Shown piece after piece: positions 53,562-62,147 of a stretch of 64,000 bases of DNA (position 1 is its first letter; each line of letters starts with the position of its first letter). A program made the position numbers and the translations under genes. The DNA comes from an uncultured Candidatus Nitrosopumilus sp. GTDB taxonomy: Archaea > Thermoproteota > Nitrososphaeria > Nitrososphaerales > Nitrosopumilaceae. The notes beneath the pieces were generated by a model that worked only from the letters and a program-made list of their open reading frames with translations, was not told the origin of the DNA and ran no database searches. The stretch covers positions 971,560 through 1,035,559 of the forward strand of contig CATOSM010000001.1 of NCBI GenBank assembly GCA_951812645.1. The letters run 5' to 3'.

Positions 53562-54977
53562 ATGACTGGTCTAATAGTTGCCAAGTTTGGAGGCAGTGCC
53601 ATTGGCCCAAACGGTGAAACCATTCCAAAGGTTATCCAAAGAATTACAAATTTGAAAACGGATTCCAAAGTAATTGCAGTTTTTTCAGCCCCATTGACAA
53701 TGCATGAAGGCAAAAAACGCTCATTGACTGATGTAATCTTAGAGCAAGGCAGGAACGCTGAAAACGAGATTAAACCGTCCTTGGACATTGTAAAATCGAC
53801 CTATCAGAAAATTCTAGACATGGTTGATGAGAAAAACAAGGAAAATTGTATCAAAACAGTTGGTTTTCACCTGGAAAAGGCACAAAATGCCTTAGATGAG
53901 GCATTTGAAAGCAAAGAATTTGCAAACGAAGTGCGATCTAAAGCACTGGCATTTTCAGGGGAAATTTTGATGTCACATGTAATGACCCATATTCTCAGAA
54001 GCAATGGAATTAACGCAGAGGCAGTAGAGTATGACGATTGGCCAATTATTACAGACAACAACATAGAGTTTACAAATTTTCTAGCATCAGAATCCAGTGG
54101 AAAAATGGGAAAAGCTGCAGAACTGGTAGAGAAAAATGACGTTGTTACCATTGGAGGGTTCATTGGTAAGACGGCAGACGGAATAACTACAACGTATGAG
54201 CGTGGTGGTTCGGATAGGACTGCAGCGGACTTGGGAATACTATTTCATAAAAAATATGAGTCCAGCATAGATTTTGAAAAAGACAGCTCGGTTGTTTCGG
54301 CAGATCCAAAAATTGTAGATTCTGACCTAAGAGAAGTCATTCAACTGTCATACAATGAAGCAAGGTTATCCGGCATGTTTGGAATGAAAATACTTGATCC
54401 AATTGCAATCAAAGAAATTGTAGAAAATGGAGTAGACATTCCAATTAGAATTACAAACATGAAATATCCAGAAAAAATAACCACGATAAAACGAAATCTG
54501 AAAGAGCAAAAAGGACATCCAATTAAAATTGTCACAGGGAAAGAGAATTGCGCAATTTTTAGAATTGAAACAAGTGCAATTCAGAAACTATTGACGTCGC
54601 TAGAAAAAGACAAGCACTATAGCGAATTTATTATCCTATCACCATTTACAAAAGACGGAATTGAATTTTCAAGAATATTATTTTTAGATGCAGATTATGT
54701 AAAAAGAAATGAGAAATACCTTTTAGGATTTGATTCACTTGCAACAATAACATACAACAGAGGAGTCATCACGCTGATTGGAGATCAGATGTGGAGAGTT
54801 CAACAAGTAGCTTCCAGAACTAGCGCAAAAATTGGCGAGTCGGGATTAAACATATTGAATATGGATGCACAGGAAGAAACTTCAAGAATAATCATCGTAG
54901 TAGAGGATGCAGAAGACAATATTGCAAAAGCCATAAAAGCAATTCATCAAGAAATTTCAAAGATTAATTTTGATTAG
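53562..54977 (+). CDS. lysC: Aspartate kinase
   Basis: 471 residues. It starts LIVAKFGGSAIGPNGE, the KFGGS motif for ATP/aspartate, with VVTIGGFIGKTADGITTTYE and RGGSDRTAADLGILFHKKYE later in the kinase domain. Two ACT domains (about 320-470) would bind the allosteric amino acid (SGLNILNMDAQEETSRIIIV). It phosphorylates aspartate, first step to threonine, methionine and lysine precursors. ATG start; preceded by the glycosyltransferase 45 bases upstream. Confidence 0.94.
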   Translation: MTGLIVAKFGGSAIGPNGETIPKVIQRITNLKTDSKVIAVFSAPLTMHEGKKRSLTDVILEQGRNAENEIKPSLDIVKSTYQKILDMVDEKNKENCIKTVGFHLEKAQNALDEAFESKEFANEVRSKALAFSGEILMSHVMTHILRSNGINAEAVEYDDWPIITDNNIEFTNFLASESSGKMGKAAELVEKNDVVTIGGFIGKTADGITTTYERGGSDRTAADLGILFHKKYESSIDFEKDSSVVSADPKIVDSDLREVIQLSYNEARLSGMFGMKILDPIAIKEIVENGVDIPIRITNMKYPEKITTIKRNLKEQKGHPIKIVTGKENCAIFRIETSAIQKLLTSLEKDKHYSEFIILSPFTKDGIEFSRILFLDADYVKRNEKYLLGFDSLATITYNRGVITLIGDQMWRVQQVASRTSAKIGESGLNILNMDAQEETSRIIIVVEDAEDNIAKAIKAIHQEISKINFD

Positions 54978-54984
54978 TGTAAGA

Positions 54985-55075
54985 GTGGCGTTACGGGCTC
55001 TCACCTGTAAACCGCCATCATGGGTTTATTCTTGGACCTTTATCTAGAGTTAGCCCGGCGTTACCCAAAACACGC
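54985..55075. ncRNA. Candidate structured RNA after aspartate kinase
   Basis: A GC-rich island in AT-rich DNA. CGGGCT (54994-54999) pairs AGCCCG (55052-55057). AAACC (55009-55013) pairs GGTTT (55023-55027), and GGCGTTAC occurs twice (54987 and 55057). It is neither a tRNA nor a recognisable rRNA. It may be an independent ncRNA or the 3' UTR structure of lysC. Strand is unknown. Confidence 0.4.
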
Positions 55076-55127
55076 GATAATATAGATAGGAATTTCTACT
55101 ATTTAGAGCTGATCTATATAGATCTGT

Positions 55128-55334
55128 TCACATGCGCTCAGCTGCAAACCAAAAAACAATTCCAATGCCTAGCAAAGCGTACCACTTGAAATTACGCCTG
55201 TTCATGAAAATATTTGCTGAGGCTGAATCCTCATCTTTGTAAGTGGTTAATCGAATCCTTCGCATTTCAAATGCCTGGCCAACCAAGCCCACTACAAGAA
55301 AAATCATGCCTGCAAAGCCCAAAGTCCATTCCAT
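55128..55334 (-). CDS. Small membrane protein
   Basis: 68 residues with two hydrophobic helices (TLGFAGMIFLVVGLVGQAFE and WYALLGIGIVFWFAAERM) and a charged loop (RRIRLTTYKDEDSASANIFM). Function unknown. Divergent from ilvE. Confidence 0.6.
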   Translation of the reverse strand: MEWTLGFAGMIFLVVGLVGQAFEMRRIRLTTYKDEDSASANIFMNRRNFKWYALLGIGIVFWFAAERM

Positions 55335-55424
55335 AATGAAATTTACGAGTAATCAGATATGTAGTTTGAGGCAAATCAAGAGAAAAGATAATTCTTTAAA
55401 TTAGCATGCATTTTTTGCACTCCT

Positions 55425-56339
55425 ATGAAAGAGGTGGGTAAAATATGGATGAATGGGAAACTGGTGCCATTCAAAGATGCCAAAGTTCACGTATTGACTC
55501 ATGCGCTACACTATTCAACATCAGTTTTTGAGGGAGTCAGGTGTTATAATACTCCAAATGGATCAGCGATTTTTAGACTGCCAGAGCATATTGATAGGTT
55601 TTTCAAATCTGCAAAACTGTATTCAATGAAAATGCAATTCTCTAAAAAAATAATTTCAGATGCAATCATAAAAACAGTCCAAGCAGGCGGACTCAAAGAA
55701 TCCTACATTAGACCGTTAGCATACTACGGATATGGGACGATGGGACTGACTCCAACTACAAACAAAGTAGATGTCTCAATTTCTTGTTGGGAGTGGAAAA
55801 TGGGTGAATCAAAGGCAGGTAAGTTTTCAGGAGCAAAATGCAAAGTATCCAGTTGGGCCAAAATTGATTCAAGATCTCAGCCAATGCAGGCAAAGGCCGC
55901 ATCAAATTATGCAAATGCAGCTCTTGCAAGAATGGAGGCATTGGAAAATGGATACGATGAGGCAATCATGCTGAATTATCATGGTAAAGTTGCAGAAGGA
56001 AGTGCTGAGAACATTTTCATAATAAAAGATGACATTATTCAGACGCCTCCGCTTTCAGCAGGAGGACTGGAAGGCATTACGAGAGACAGTATTATTCAAA
56101 TCATTGAAGAGAACGGGGGTTTTGTAATTGAACGTGATCTAGAACGAGATGATCTGTATAATGCAGATGAGATTTTCATGACAGGTACTGCTGCTGAGGT
56201 AAAATCGGTTATACAAATCGACAGAGTCAAAATCGGTAATGGAAAAATGGGCAACATTACAAAGGCATTACAAAAATCATTTACAGATGTAGTAATGGGC
56301 AGAGATGAAAGATTTTTGCCGTGGTTGACTTTTATCTAA
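55425..56339 (+). CDS. ilvE: Branched-chain amino acid aminotransferase
   Basis: 304 residues, class IV PLP fold. GVRCYNTPNG and SYIRPLAYYGYG bind substrate. The PLP lysine is Lys157 in MQAKAASNYANAALARMEAL, and AEGSAENIFIIKDD with SAGGLEGITRDSII completes the signature. It transfers amino groups between glutamate and leucine, isoleucine or valine keto acids. Transcribed alone. Confidence 0.94.
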   Translation: MKEVGKIWMNGKLVPFKDAKVHVLTHALHYSTSVFEGVRCYNTPNGSAIFRLPEHIDRFFKSAKLYSMKMQFSKKIISDAIIKTVQAGGLKESYIRPLAYYGYGTMGLTPTTNKVDVSISCWEWKMGESKAGKFSGAKCKVSSWAKIDSRSQPMQAKAASNYANAALARMEALENGYDEAIMLNYHGKVAEGSAENIFIIKDDIIQTPPLSAGGLEGITRDSIIQIIEENGGFVIERDLERDDLYNADEIFMTGTAAEVKSVIQIDRVKIGNGKMGNITKALQKSFTDVVMGRDERFLPWLTFI

Positions 56340-56379
56340 AATTCATCTAGTTTTTTACCCGCATCAAAGAGTGAGAATC

Positions 56380-56541
56380 ATGGAATCGTGTGCACCTGGA
56401 GAAACTCAAGAGATCTGCTGGTTTTGTAGAAAAGGCCGTCATGATGACTGTATGAAAGAGATACCCACGCAAGGAAAATCAGATGGACCACATGACTGTA
56501 CATTTGATACAAAACTCATTCCATGCAGATGTCAACACTGA
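56380..56541 (+). CDS. Small Cys-rich protein
   Basis: 53 residues with six cysteines and several histidines: ESCAPGETQEICWFCRKGRH, DDCMKEIPT, DGPHDCTFD, IPCRCQH. It is probably zinc-binding. It lies 26 bases before the methyltransferase gene and is co-directional. No family is recognised. Confidence 0.7.
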   Translation: MESCAPGETQEICWFCRKGRHDDCMKEIPTQGKSDGPHDCTFDTKLIPCRCQH

Positions 56542-56567
56542 ACAATTAGCATCAAATACGGGTTAGC

Positions 56568-57134
56568 TTGAAAAATTCCATGACTTATGATGAGAGATTT
56601 TGGAATCAATATGCAAATGAAAATGAATCTAGATACAATGAAGAATTTGCAAAGTTTGTTAGAGATTTAGCCGTTTCCTTGAGATGTACAAGCGTGTTAG
56701 AAATCGGATGTGGTACAGGGATTGATTTGAGACTATTTAGAGATACATTTCAAATTCACGGCATTGATCTTAATGATCATGCGCTAGATATTGCACAAAA
56801 AAAATTATCATCTGCTAATTTTAAAAAAGGCTCTATAACTGAGCTTCCATTCGAAGACGCTTCAATTGATTTTGTTTTTACACACGGATTGATGAATTAT
56901 CTGGATGATGAGACAGTCCAAAAAGGAGTTGGAGAGATGTTTAGAGTTTCAAAAAAGTGGATAATGAATTGTGAAAAATTTGAAGAGACAGAAAGACAAA
57001 TAGATGAAAAACAAAAATCACGAAACATGAAAAATAAATGGTTAGATTTTAAAGTAAAATTTGTCAGTAATGTGGATATGCATGAAGACATAGAACCTGA
57101 CAAGCCCAGATTTACATTATTGAAAAAAGTGTGA
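56568..57134 (+). CDS. SAM-dependent methyltransferase
   Basis: 188 residues. DERFWNQYANENESRYNEEF at the N-terminus, motif I VLEIGCGTGIDLRLFRD, GIDLNDHALDIAQKKL, and ELPFEDASIDFVFTHGLMNY. The last resembles methyltransferases that act on sugars or small molecules in surface-glycan loci. The start is TTG at 56568. Ends abruptly with a Lys-Val tail. Confidence 0.82.
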   Translation: MKNSMTYDERFWNQYANENESRYNEEFAKFVRDLAVSLRCTSVLEIGCGTGIDLRLFRDTFQIHGIDLNDHALDIAQKKLSSANFKKGSITELPFEDASIDFVFTHGLMNYLDDETVQKGVGEMFRVSKKWIMNCEKFEETERQIDEKQKSRNMKNKWLDFKVKFVSNVDMHEDIEPDKPRFTLLKKV

Positions 57135-57145
57135 AAAGCTTAATC

Positions 57146-57466
57146 TCAAAATATCTTTATTGAGGAATAATTTTTGGCAAAGTTATTGTAAAAATAGCAG
57201 GGGTTGCTTTCAACTTTAATAGTGCCATGATGTTGTTCTATAATATTTTTACAACTTGCAAGACCCAAACCGGTTCCTTTTTGCTTTGTTGCAAATAACG
57301 GTTCAAATATTTTAGGTAGATCATCATCAGAAATCCCTTATCCAGAATCAGTAAACCCCATAACAGCAAGATTTTCTTTAGCATGAAATTCAATCTCAAT
57401 CTTTCCTCCATCAGGCATTGCTTGAATAGAATTTACAATTAGGCTGATAAATGCAGCATACACCTG
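57146..57466 (-). pseudogene. Histidine kinase ATPase domain with a stop codon
   Basis: On the minus strand: VYAAFISLIVNSIQAMPDGG (N-box), KIEIEFHAKENLAVMGFTDS, then GGA TAA GGG, so the DSGxGI motif has a stop at the variable residue. It then continues [20 protein letters not shown] and [20 protein letters not shown] to TGA at 57146. Only the C-terminal HATPase part of a two-component sensor kinase is left. Confidence 0.75.
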
Positions 57467-57561
57467 CTAGATCAGATATTGCATTGCGAGATAAATTTGC
57501 TCGTGGAAATAGAACTCAATTGATAGCATATTTGCCAACTGAACCTGCTTTTGTAGATTAG
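57463..57561 (+). pseudogene. Short 3' gene fragment
   Basis: The plus-strand frame PARSDIALRDKFARGNRTQL then IAYLPTEPAFVD to TAG 57559-57561 looks like a protein C-terminus. It abuts the point where the histidine kinase fragment begins, so a deletion junction lies near 57465. Unassigned. Confidence 0.35.
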
Positions 57562-57689
57562 ATAGTGTGCATAGCATTAACTATAATTAGATTATCTGAA
57601 TAATACGTAATTTTTTTGAAGAAAATAACCCTCTAAGATAGCTTATTTTCAATCATTTCTTTAAAATACATAATTTATAATTCAAAATC

Positions 57690-58877
57690 ATGGAATTTAC
57701 TGTATACACATCAGATGTAAGCAGTTCATTATTCTATATTACACATGTAGACAATATTCCTTCAATAATTTCAAAAGGTATTTTATCTCATAATTCTATT
57801 GAATCTGAAGGATTAGCTCATACTTCAGTATATGACAAACAAATTATTTCTAATCGTAAAAAAAAAGAAATCGAAGGTAAAAGCCTGTGGAACTACGCAA
57901 ATCTGTATTTCCAGCCACGAAATCCAATGCTCTATCGTGTAACTATGGAAAAATCTGTTGATTCTATTGCTGCAATAGCAGTTAGAAAATCCATTATTGA
58001 AGCTTCTGGTGTTTTTATTTCTGATGGAAATGCCGCAAGTAACAACACTAAATTTTATCCTGGGGAGCAGTTTAATCTTGTTGAACCTCAAATACAAAGA
58101 ATGGCTAAACTAAAGTGGTGGTCATGGCATGATTCTACTAAAAGGCAAATAATGGCAGAATGTTTAGTGCCTGAAAAGATCCCTCCTCACCTTATTAATG
58201 CAATTTATGTTAGTAATCATGAAATTGCTAAAAAAATTGACAAATCTATTTCTTCTAACACTCCTGTAATTCCTGAACCTATTATGTTTTTTCAACCTGT
58301 TAAAAAAATTGATCTTACAAATGATCTTTCATTGGTTGAAGGTGATTTGTTTTTCTCCAGAATGCAAACTCTAACTGTTAGTGTTAATTGTAAGGGTGTT
58401 ATGGGGAAAGGATTAGCATCTCGTGCAAAATATCAATTTCCTGATGTTTATGTTCATTATCAAGATCAATGTAAGAAAAAAACACTAAGAATGGGTAAGC
58501 CTGTATTGTATAAACGCGAAAGTCCCTATAAGGAAGAATTTGCAGATGGTCTTAATGTAACATCTACCATAGACAATAGATGGTTTTTGCATTTTCCTAC
58601 AAAGGACGATTGGAAAAATAATAGTAACATCAGTGATATTGAAAAAGGATTACAATGGTTAGTCACTAATTATAAGAAATTAGGAATCACTTCTCTTGCC
58701 ATACCTGCCTTAGGGTGTGGTTTAGGGAATTTAGCATGGAAAGATATGGGTCCAATTCTTTGTAGTTACCTATCCACTATGGATATTCCAGTATGGGTTT
58801 ATCTCCCTGCTGAAAAAAATGTGCCTGAAGAATTTCTTACTAAGGAATTTTTACTTAAAGGCAAAATCACTGGATAA
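57690..58877 (+). CDS. DarT-type DNA ADP-ribosyltransferase fused to a DarG-type macrodomain
   Basis: 395 residues. The N-terminal half (about 10-205) matches DarT (DUF4433): FYITHVDNIPSIISKGILSH, Arg56 in SNRKKKEIEG, LYFQPRNPML (72-81) and the catalytic-type Glu157 in IMAECLVP. The C-terminal half (215-372) matches the DarG macrodomain: VEGDL, SVNCKGVMGKGLASRAKYQF (Lys240), LHFPTKDDWKNNSNISDIEK and PALGCGLGNLAW. DarT adds ADP-ribose to thymidine in single-stranded DNA, and DarG removes it; the pair acts as a toxin-antitoxin and phage defence. Normally they are two proteins. Here the frame is continuous with no internal stop, so toxin and antidote would be made as one chain. Flanked by a histidine kinase remnant and a nuclease. 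Confidence 0.88.
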   Translation: MEFTVYTSDVSSSLFYITHVDNIPSIISKGILSHNSIESEGLAHTSVYDKQIISNRKKKEIEGKSLWNYANLYFQPRNPMLYRVTMEKSVDSIAAIAVRKSIIEASGVFISDGNAASNNTKFYPGEQFNLVEPQIQRMAKLKWWSWHDSTKRQIMAECLVPEKIPPHLINAIYVSNHEIAKKIDKSISSNTPVIPEPIMFFQPVKKIDLTNDLSLVEGDLFFSRMQTLTVSVNCKGVMGKGLASRAKYQFPDVYVHYQDQCKKKTLRMGKPVLYKRESPYKEEFADGLNVTSTIDNRWFLHFPTKDDWKNNSNISDIEKGLQWLVTNYKKLGITSLAIPALGCGLGNLAWKDMGPILCSYLSTMDIPVWVYLPAEKNVPEEFLTKEFLLKGKITG

Positions 58878-58998
58878 TTCAATATGGTTTCAGGAGATAT
58901 AAAAATATCAAAAATAATTATCTGATTTACTTCATGAGGAGGCTCAATTCCCTGAAAATTAATGATCATTTTATTAGTATTCATTATATTATGAAATT

Positions 58999-59714
58999 AT
59001 GAAATTTTGTGCAGAATGTGGTGAGGATCTCAAAAGAAGTATAAAATTTTGCCTTGAATGTGGATTCAATATTGTTCTCTAATTACTAAAGAAACTAAGA
59101 AAGAAGCTATTGTTGAAAATAATATTTCAGAAGAATCTGTATTTGATGATGAAATATTAGAAGAACCCATTGTAGAAAAAACTGCCAAAGAACTTGGAAC
59201 AAATTTAGAAGATATGGTCGAAAAAATCCTTCAAGATAGGGGATTTTCCACTGAAACTAGAACAAAAACTAGAGATTCTTCTGGTCAACTAAACGAGATT
59301 GATATCATTGCAAAGAGAAATAGAATTGTACTTGCAGTAGAGTGTAAAAATTATGCTGAATCAAATAAAGTTGGAATTAAAGAAATACGTGATTTTAGTG
59401 CAAAGCTAGATGATTTAGATGTTAAAAAAGGATTATTTATCACAAATTCTGATTTTTCACAAGATGCAATTGGTTGGGCGACAAATAATCTACAATTAAA
59501 ACAAATTGATTTATGGAATGGCAATAAACTTACAGAGAATTTCCAAGCTACTGTTTTAGGAAGATCAGGTGGACAATTAACAAAAGTTTCTGACTGTCTG
59601 AATCCAAGAGATAGCATTGAAAATTATTCTAAGATTTTATTAAAAAATAAAAATAGTGTGGGAATTGCAAGACGAGATCTTGTCTTTCATCCTTATTACA
59701 TACAACTCATCTGA
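58999..59714 (+). pseudogene. Zinc-ribbon Mrr-like restriction endonuclease, frameshifted
   Basis: ATG 58999 opens MKFCAECGEDLKRSIKFCLE then CGFNIVL and a stop. A shift at about 59070-59080 continues LITKETKKEAIVENNISEES to the nuclease core: TAKELGTNLEDMVEKILQDR, QLNEIDIIAKRNRIVLAVEC followed by KNY (Asp, Glu-x-Lys of PD-(D/E)XK), and ATNNLQLKQIDLWNG. The last residues run into IS-like sequence at 59704. It probably cut foreign or modified DNA. It stands 122 bases downstream of the DarT/macrodomain gene on the same strand. Confidence 0.7.
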
Positions 59715-59880
59715 AAACCCTGCAATACATCAAAAATGGCGCAATGTTAACCAGCCCGGGATAATTTCCCGCGTTTCTTTCACATCTGATTCTTGTTCTG
59801 TGAAACCCGTTTTTCAGCCAGGCAAAGAACCGTTCCGCTACGAATCTTGTCCTGTATGTTTGGAACATGTTGGTATGTGT
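59704..59880 (-). mobile_element. IS5-family transposase C-terminal remnant
   Basis: The left edge AACTCATCTGAAAACCCTGC is a decayed form of the terminal repeat of copies A-F. The minus strand reads YRTRFVAERFFAWLKNGFHR and CERNAGNYPGLVNIAPFLMY. No opposite end is present. Confidence 0.7.
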
Positions 59881-59897
59881 ATTATAACGGCGTAGCA

Positions 59898-60395
59898 ATG
59901 ATTGAGCATGGTTGTGACATAATAACAAGCATGAATGATGTGTGCAGGCATGGAAATTGGTCCAGGACTTTCATAGATGATTGGAAGTACATGGCAGTTG
60001 CCAGCGAAGATGTACCAAGTAATGCAGTACACTGCATGATAATGGAAGATAGAAAGATTGCTACCATTCAGGGGTGCTTTAGTAACACGGTAGATCAGAG
60101 TGATTTTTCTGATACCATGTGCAGATATGGTGATGTATGTATCTATACATCCTCAAATGGCAATCAGATATATGATAGCGGTGATGAACGCGAATGCATA
60201 CTTGATGCAGGAACATCAAAGGAGTATTTACAGGAAATACCAGAAATAATGCAGATGCAGGAATGGCAATTTGTAAAAATCCCAGAAGACAAGACAGAGT
60301 TACCATATCCGATGATAGCATATGTGAATTATTTTTCATTTATGAAGGGCATGACACCACATCACTTTGAGAAATTATTTTCAGAGAACAAATAA
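59898..60395 (+). CDS. Hypothetical protein, possibly 5'-truncated
   Basis: 165 residues from ATG 59898: MIEHGCDIITSMNDVCRHGN, SNAVHCMIMEDRKIATIQGC, with six cysteines and a C-terminal aromatic segment (PMIAYVNYFSFMKGMTPHHF). The frame continues upstream into the IS remnant, so the true N-terminus, possibly with a membrane anchor, may be lost. The Cys content suggests an exported, disulfide-bonded protein. No family recognised. Confidence 0.5.
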   Translation: MIEHGCDIITSMNDVCRHGNWSRTFIDDWKYMAVASEDVPSNAVHCMIMEDRKIATIQGCFSNTVDQSDFSDTMCRYGDVCIYTSSNGNQIYDSGDERECILDAGTSKEYLQEIPEIMQMQEWQFVKIPEDKTELPYPMIAYVNYFSFMKGMTPHHFEKLFSENK

Positions 60396-60550
60396 CATTT
60401 AGGCAAAGCAGTCAAATTACAAGATCACATATGAGCCTAGGACATATTTTCATAATTTAGAGTTACTTGGTAGACAAGTAATAATGTGCAACAAAAAACT
60501 TGTCAGAAACATATCTCTCTCAAGTTTTAGAACAGTACAAAATAATTATT

Positions 60551-61810
60551 TCAGATTATGATATTCACGTATGTTAGATTTTCATCATATATACAAATCT
60601 CTAATGGAACACCAGGGTTTTCAAATAATATCGATTCCTGAATTTTTACATCCCCTCTTACAACCTTAAACGATGACTGTGCATGAGCTTGCGGGATATC
60701 CCAGTTCAATAATGGTAAAATGAATTTACCAACAAACTCAGGATATTTTTCTAAAAAATTATTGGCAGTATCATTGCCATATCCTAAACGTAAATGCTCA
60801 TCAATACTTGAAAATAATCCATCATATGACCAGTCAAAATCTACATCTCTAAGTTCTTCTGCAATTGCATCTAAATCTCGAATTATATCTTTCTCTTCTA
60901 TATATCCTGGATGCTCATCCATTGAAATTATAGATCTGTCTGGATATGGTGGTTGTGGTTCTTCACCAGGTCCTCAATTTGGAAGTATTTGATTGGTACT
61001 GATTTGATAAATCCCATCTCCAACATAATTCATGTAATAGTATATTTCCCAAGGTTGGCCAATTTTTAGATCAAATTTATTGTATGGGTATGTTGGTTCT
61101 GATTCAAGTAGGAATCTAACTTCAATATTATGTAGGTTTTCTATATCATAATGGATGTTTTTGGTAATGTCAAATGTTTTTTTATCCCATTGAGAGTTGT
61201 ACCATTCATGTATAGAGTATTCATCGCTTGGGTTCAACCAAGTTAAATTGTCATTATATCCAACTGAAAAGAATGTTCCATCATGATCATAGGTATTTGA
61301 CTTTTGATATTTGATTATTTCATCTACTTCCCAATCATCTGGATGGTCTGATTCGTTAGTATCATATTTTACATATGTATATGGTACATTAATTGTAAAC
61401 TCCTCACCCACCTTGACATACTGAGGCAAGTCAAATTCATACCAGGGGATGGTTTCAGATATTCCAGATCCCAGATTTCCGCTTGCAGTTGGTGTGTGTG
61501 ACCATCTTTTATTGAGGTCATATGATGTCTGTATTAGGGTATCATTAGAAATTAGATAGCCACGCTCAAAAAGTGCAGATGCAGTAGATGGTAAAACAAA
61601 TACAGCCTCGCCTCTCATGTTAGTATGCTTTACAAGCTTTGCTGTGTTATCTGATTCTGCAAAAACTGCACTTATTATTGTTAAATCAGATATCTCTGCT
61701 GTATCAGTTGCTATACCATTAGTAAAATTAATTGCAAAAAATGAAAAACCTGATACAATTACTATCAATAACATGACTGAAGCTAGAATAATTTTTGTAG
61801 TCTTTTCCAC
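60551..61810 (-). pseudogene. Membrane-anchored extracellular protein with an in-frame TGA
   Basis: ATG 61810 begins a membrane anchor (KIILASVMLLIVIVSGFSFF, residues 6-25) and a beta-rich extracellular domain to STNQILPN, where TGA at 60974-60976 stops it after 278 residues. The same frame resumes at once as GPGEEPQPPYPDRSIISMDE and runs to TAA 60551-60553 (DLDAIAEELRDVDFDWSYDG, NIII). The whole would be about 419 residues. One base change (CGA to TGA would do it) explains the break. Confidence 0.6.
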
Positions 61811-62017
61811 TATAAATAGGGCGAAAATGATGTATTAGAGTATGATCATTAATGGTGCTGGCATTTTGACTGTGGGTTCACTCCGAGCAAATGATATATT
61901 TTTACATCCAAACAGTATGACGTGTTTATCGTTGACTTGCTGATACAGTAAGAATTTACACATTACGAGATTATCTCTCATAGTCAATACCATACATAAT
62001 GACTAATACTGAAGTTT

Positions 62018-62147
62018 TTAATTTAAGTATATTTTTTTACACAAGGGACAACGTAGCATATTTGTATCTTTTTCAAGTACAGTGATTTGTTGGGTGAGAG
62101 CATCATACTTAACAAGAAAGAAGTTTTTGTTAAAACCTGAAATGTAG
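62018..62147 (-). pseudogene. Gene 3' fragment cut by IS copy F
   Basis: The minus-strand frame FYISGFNKNFFLVKYDALTQ then QITVLEKDTNMLRCPLCKKI YLN ends at 62018-62020. It has a coiled-coil segment and a half zinc ribbon (CPLC). No continuation is found on the far side of the IS, so the 5' part was lost by rearrangement. Confidence 0.45.

Noticed and set aside
54985-55075. tRNA or 5S rRNA in the structured segment
   Set aside because: No cloverleaf, no T-loop GTTCRAAT and no 5S consensus on either strand.
60974-60976. TGA read as selenocysteine
   Set aside because: The context is a Pro-rich linker, not a redox site, and thaumarchaea are not known to use selenocysteine. A point mutation or read error is simpler.
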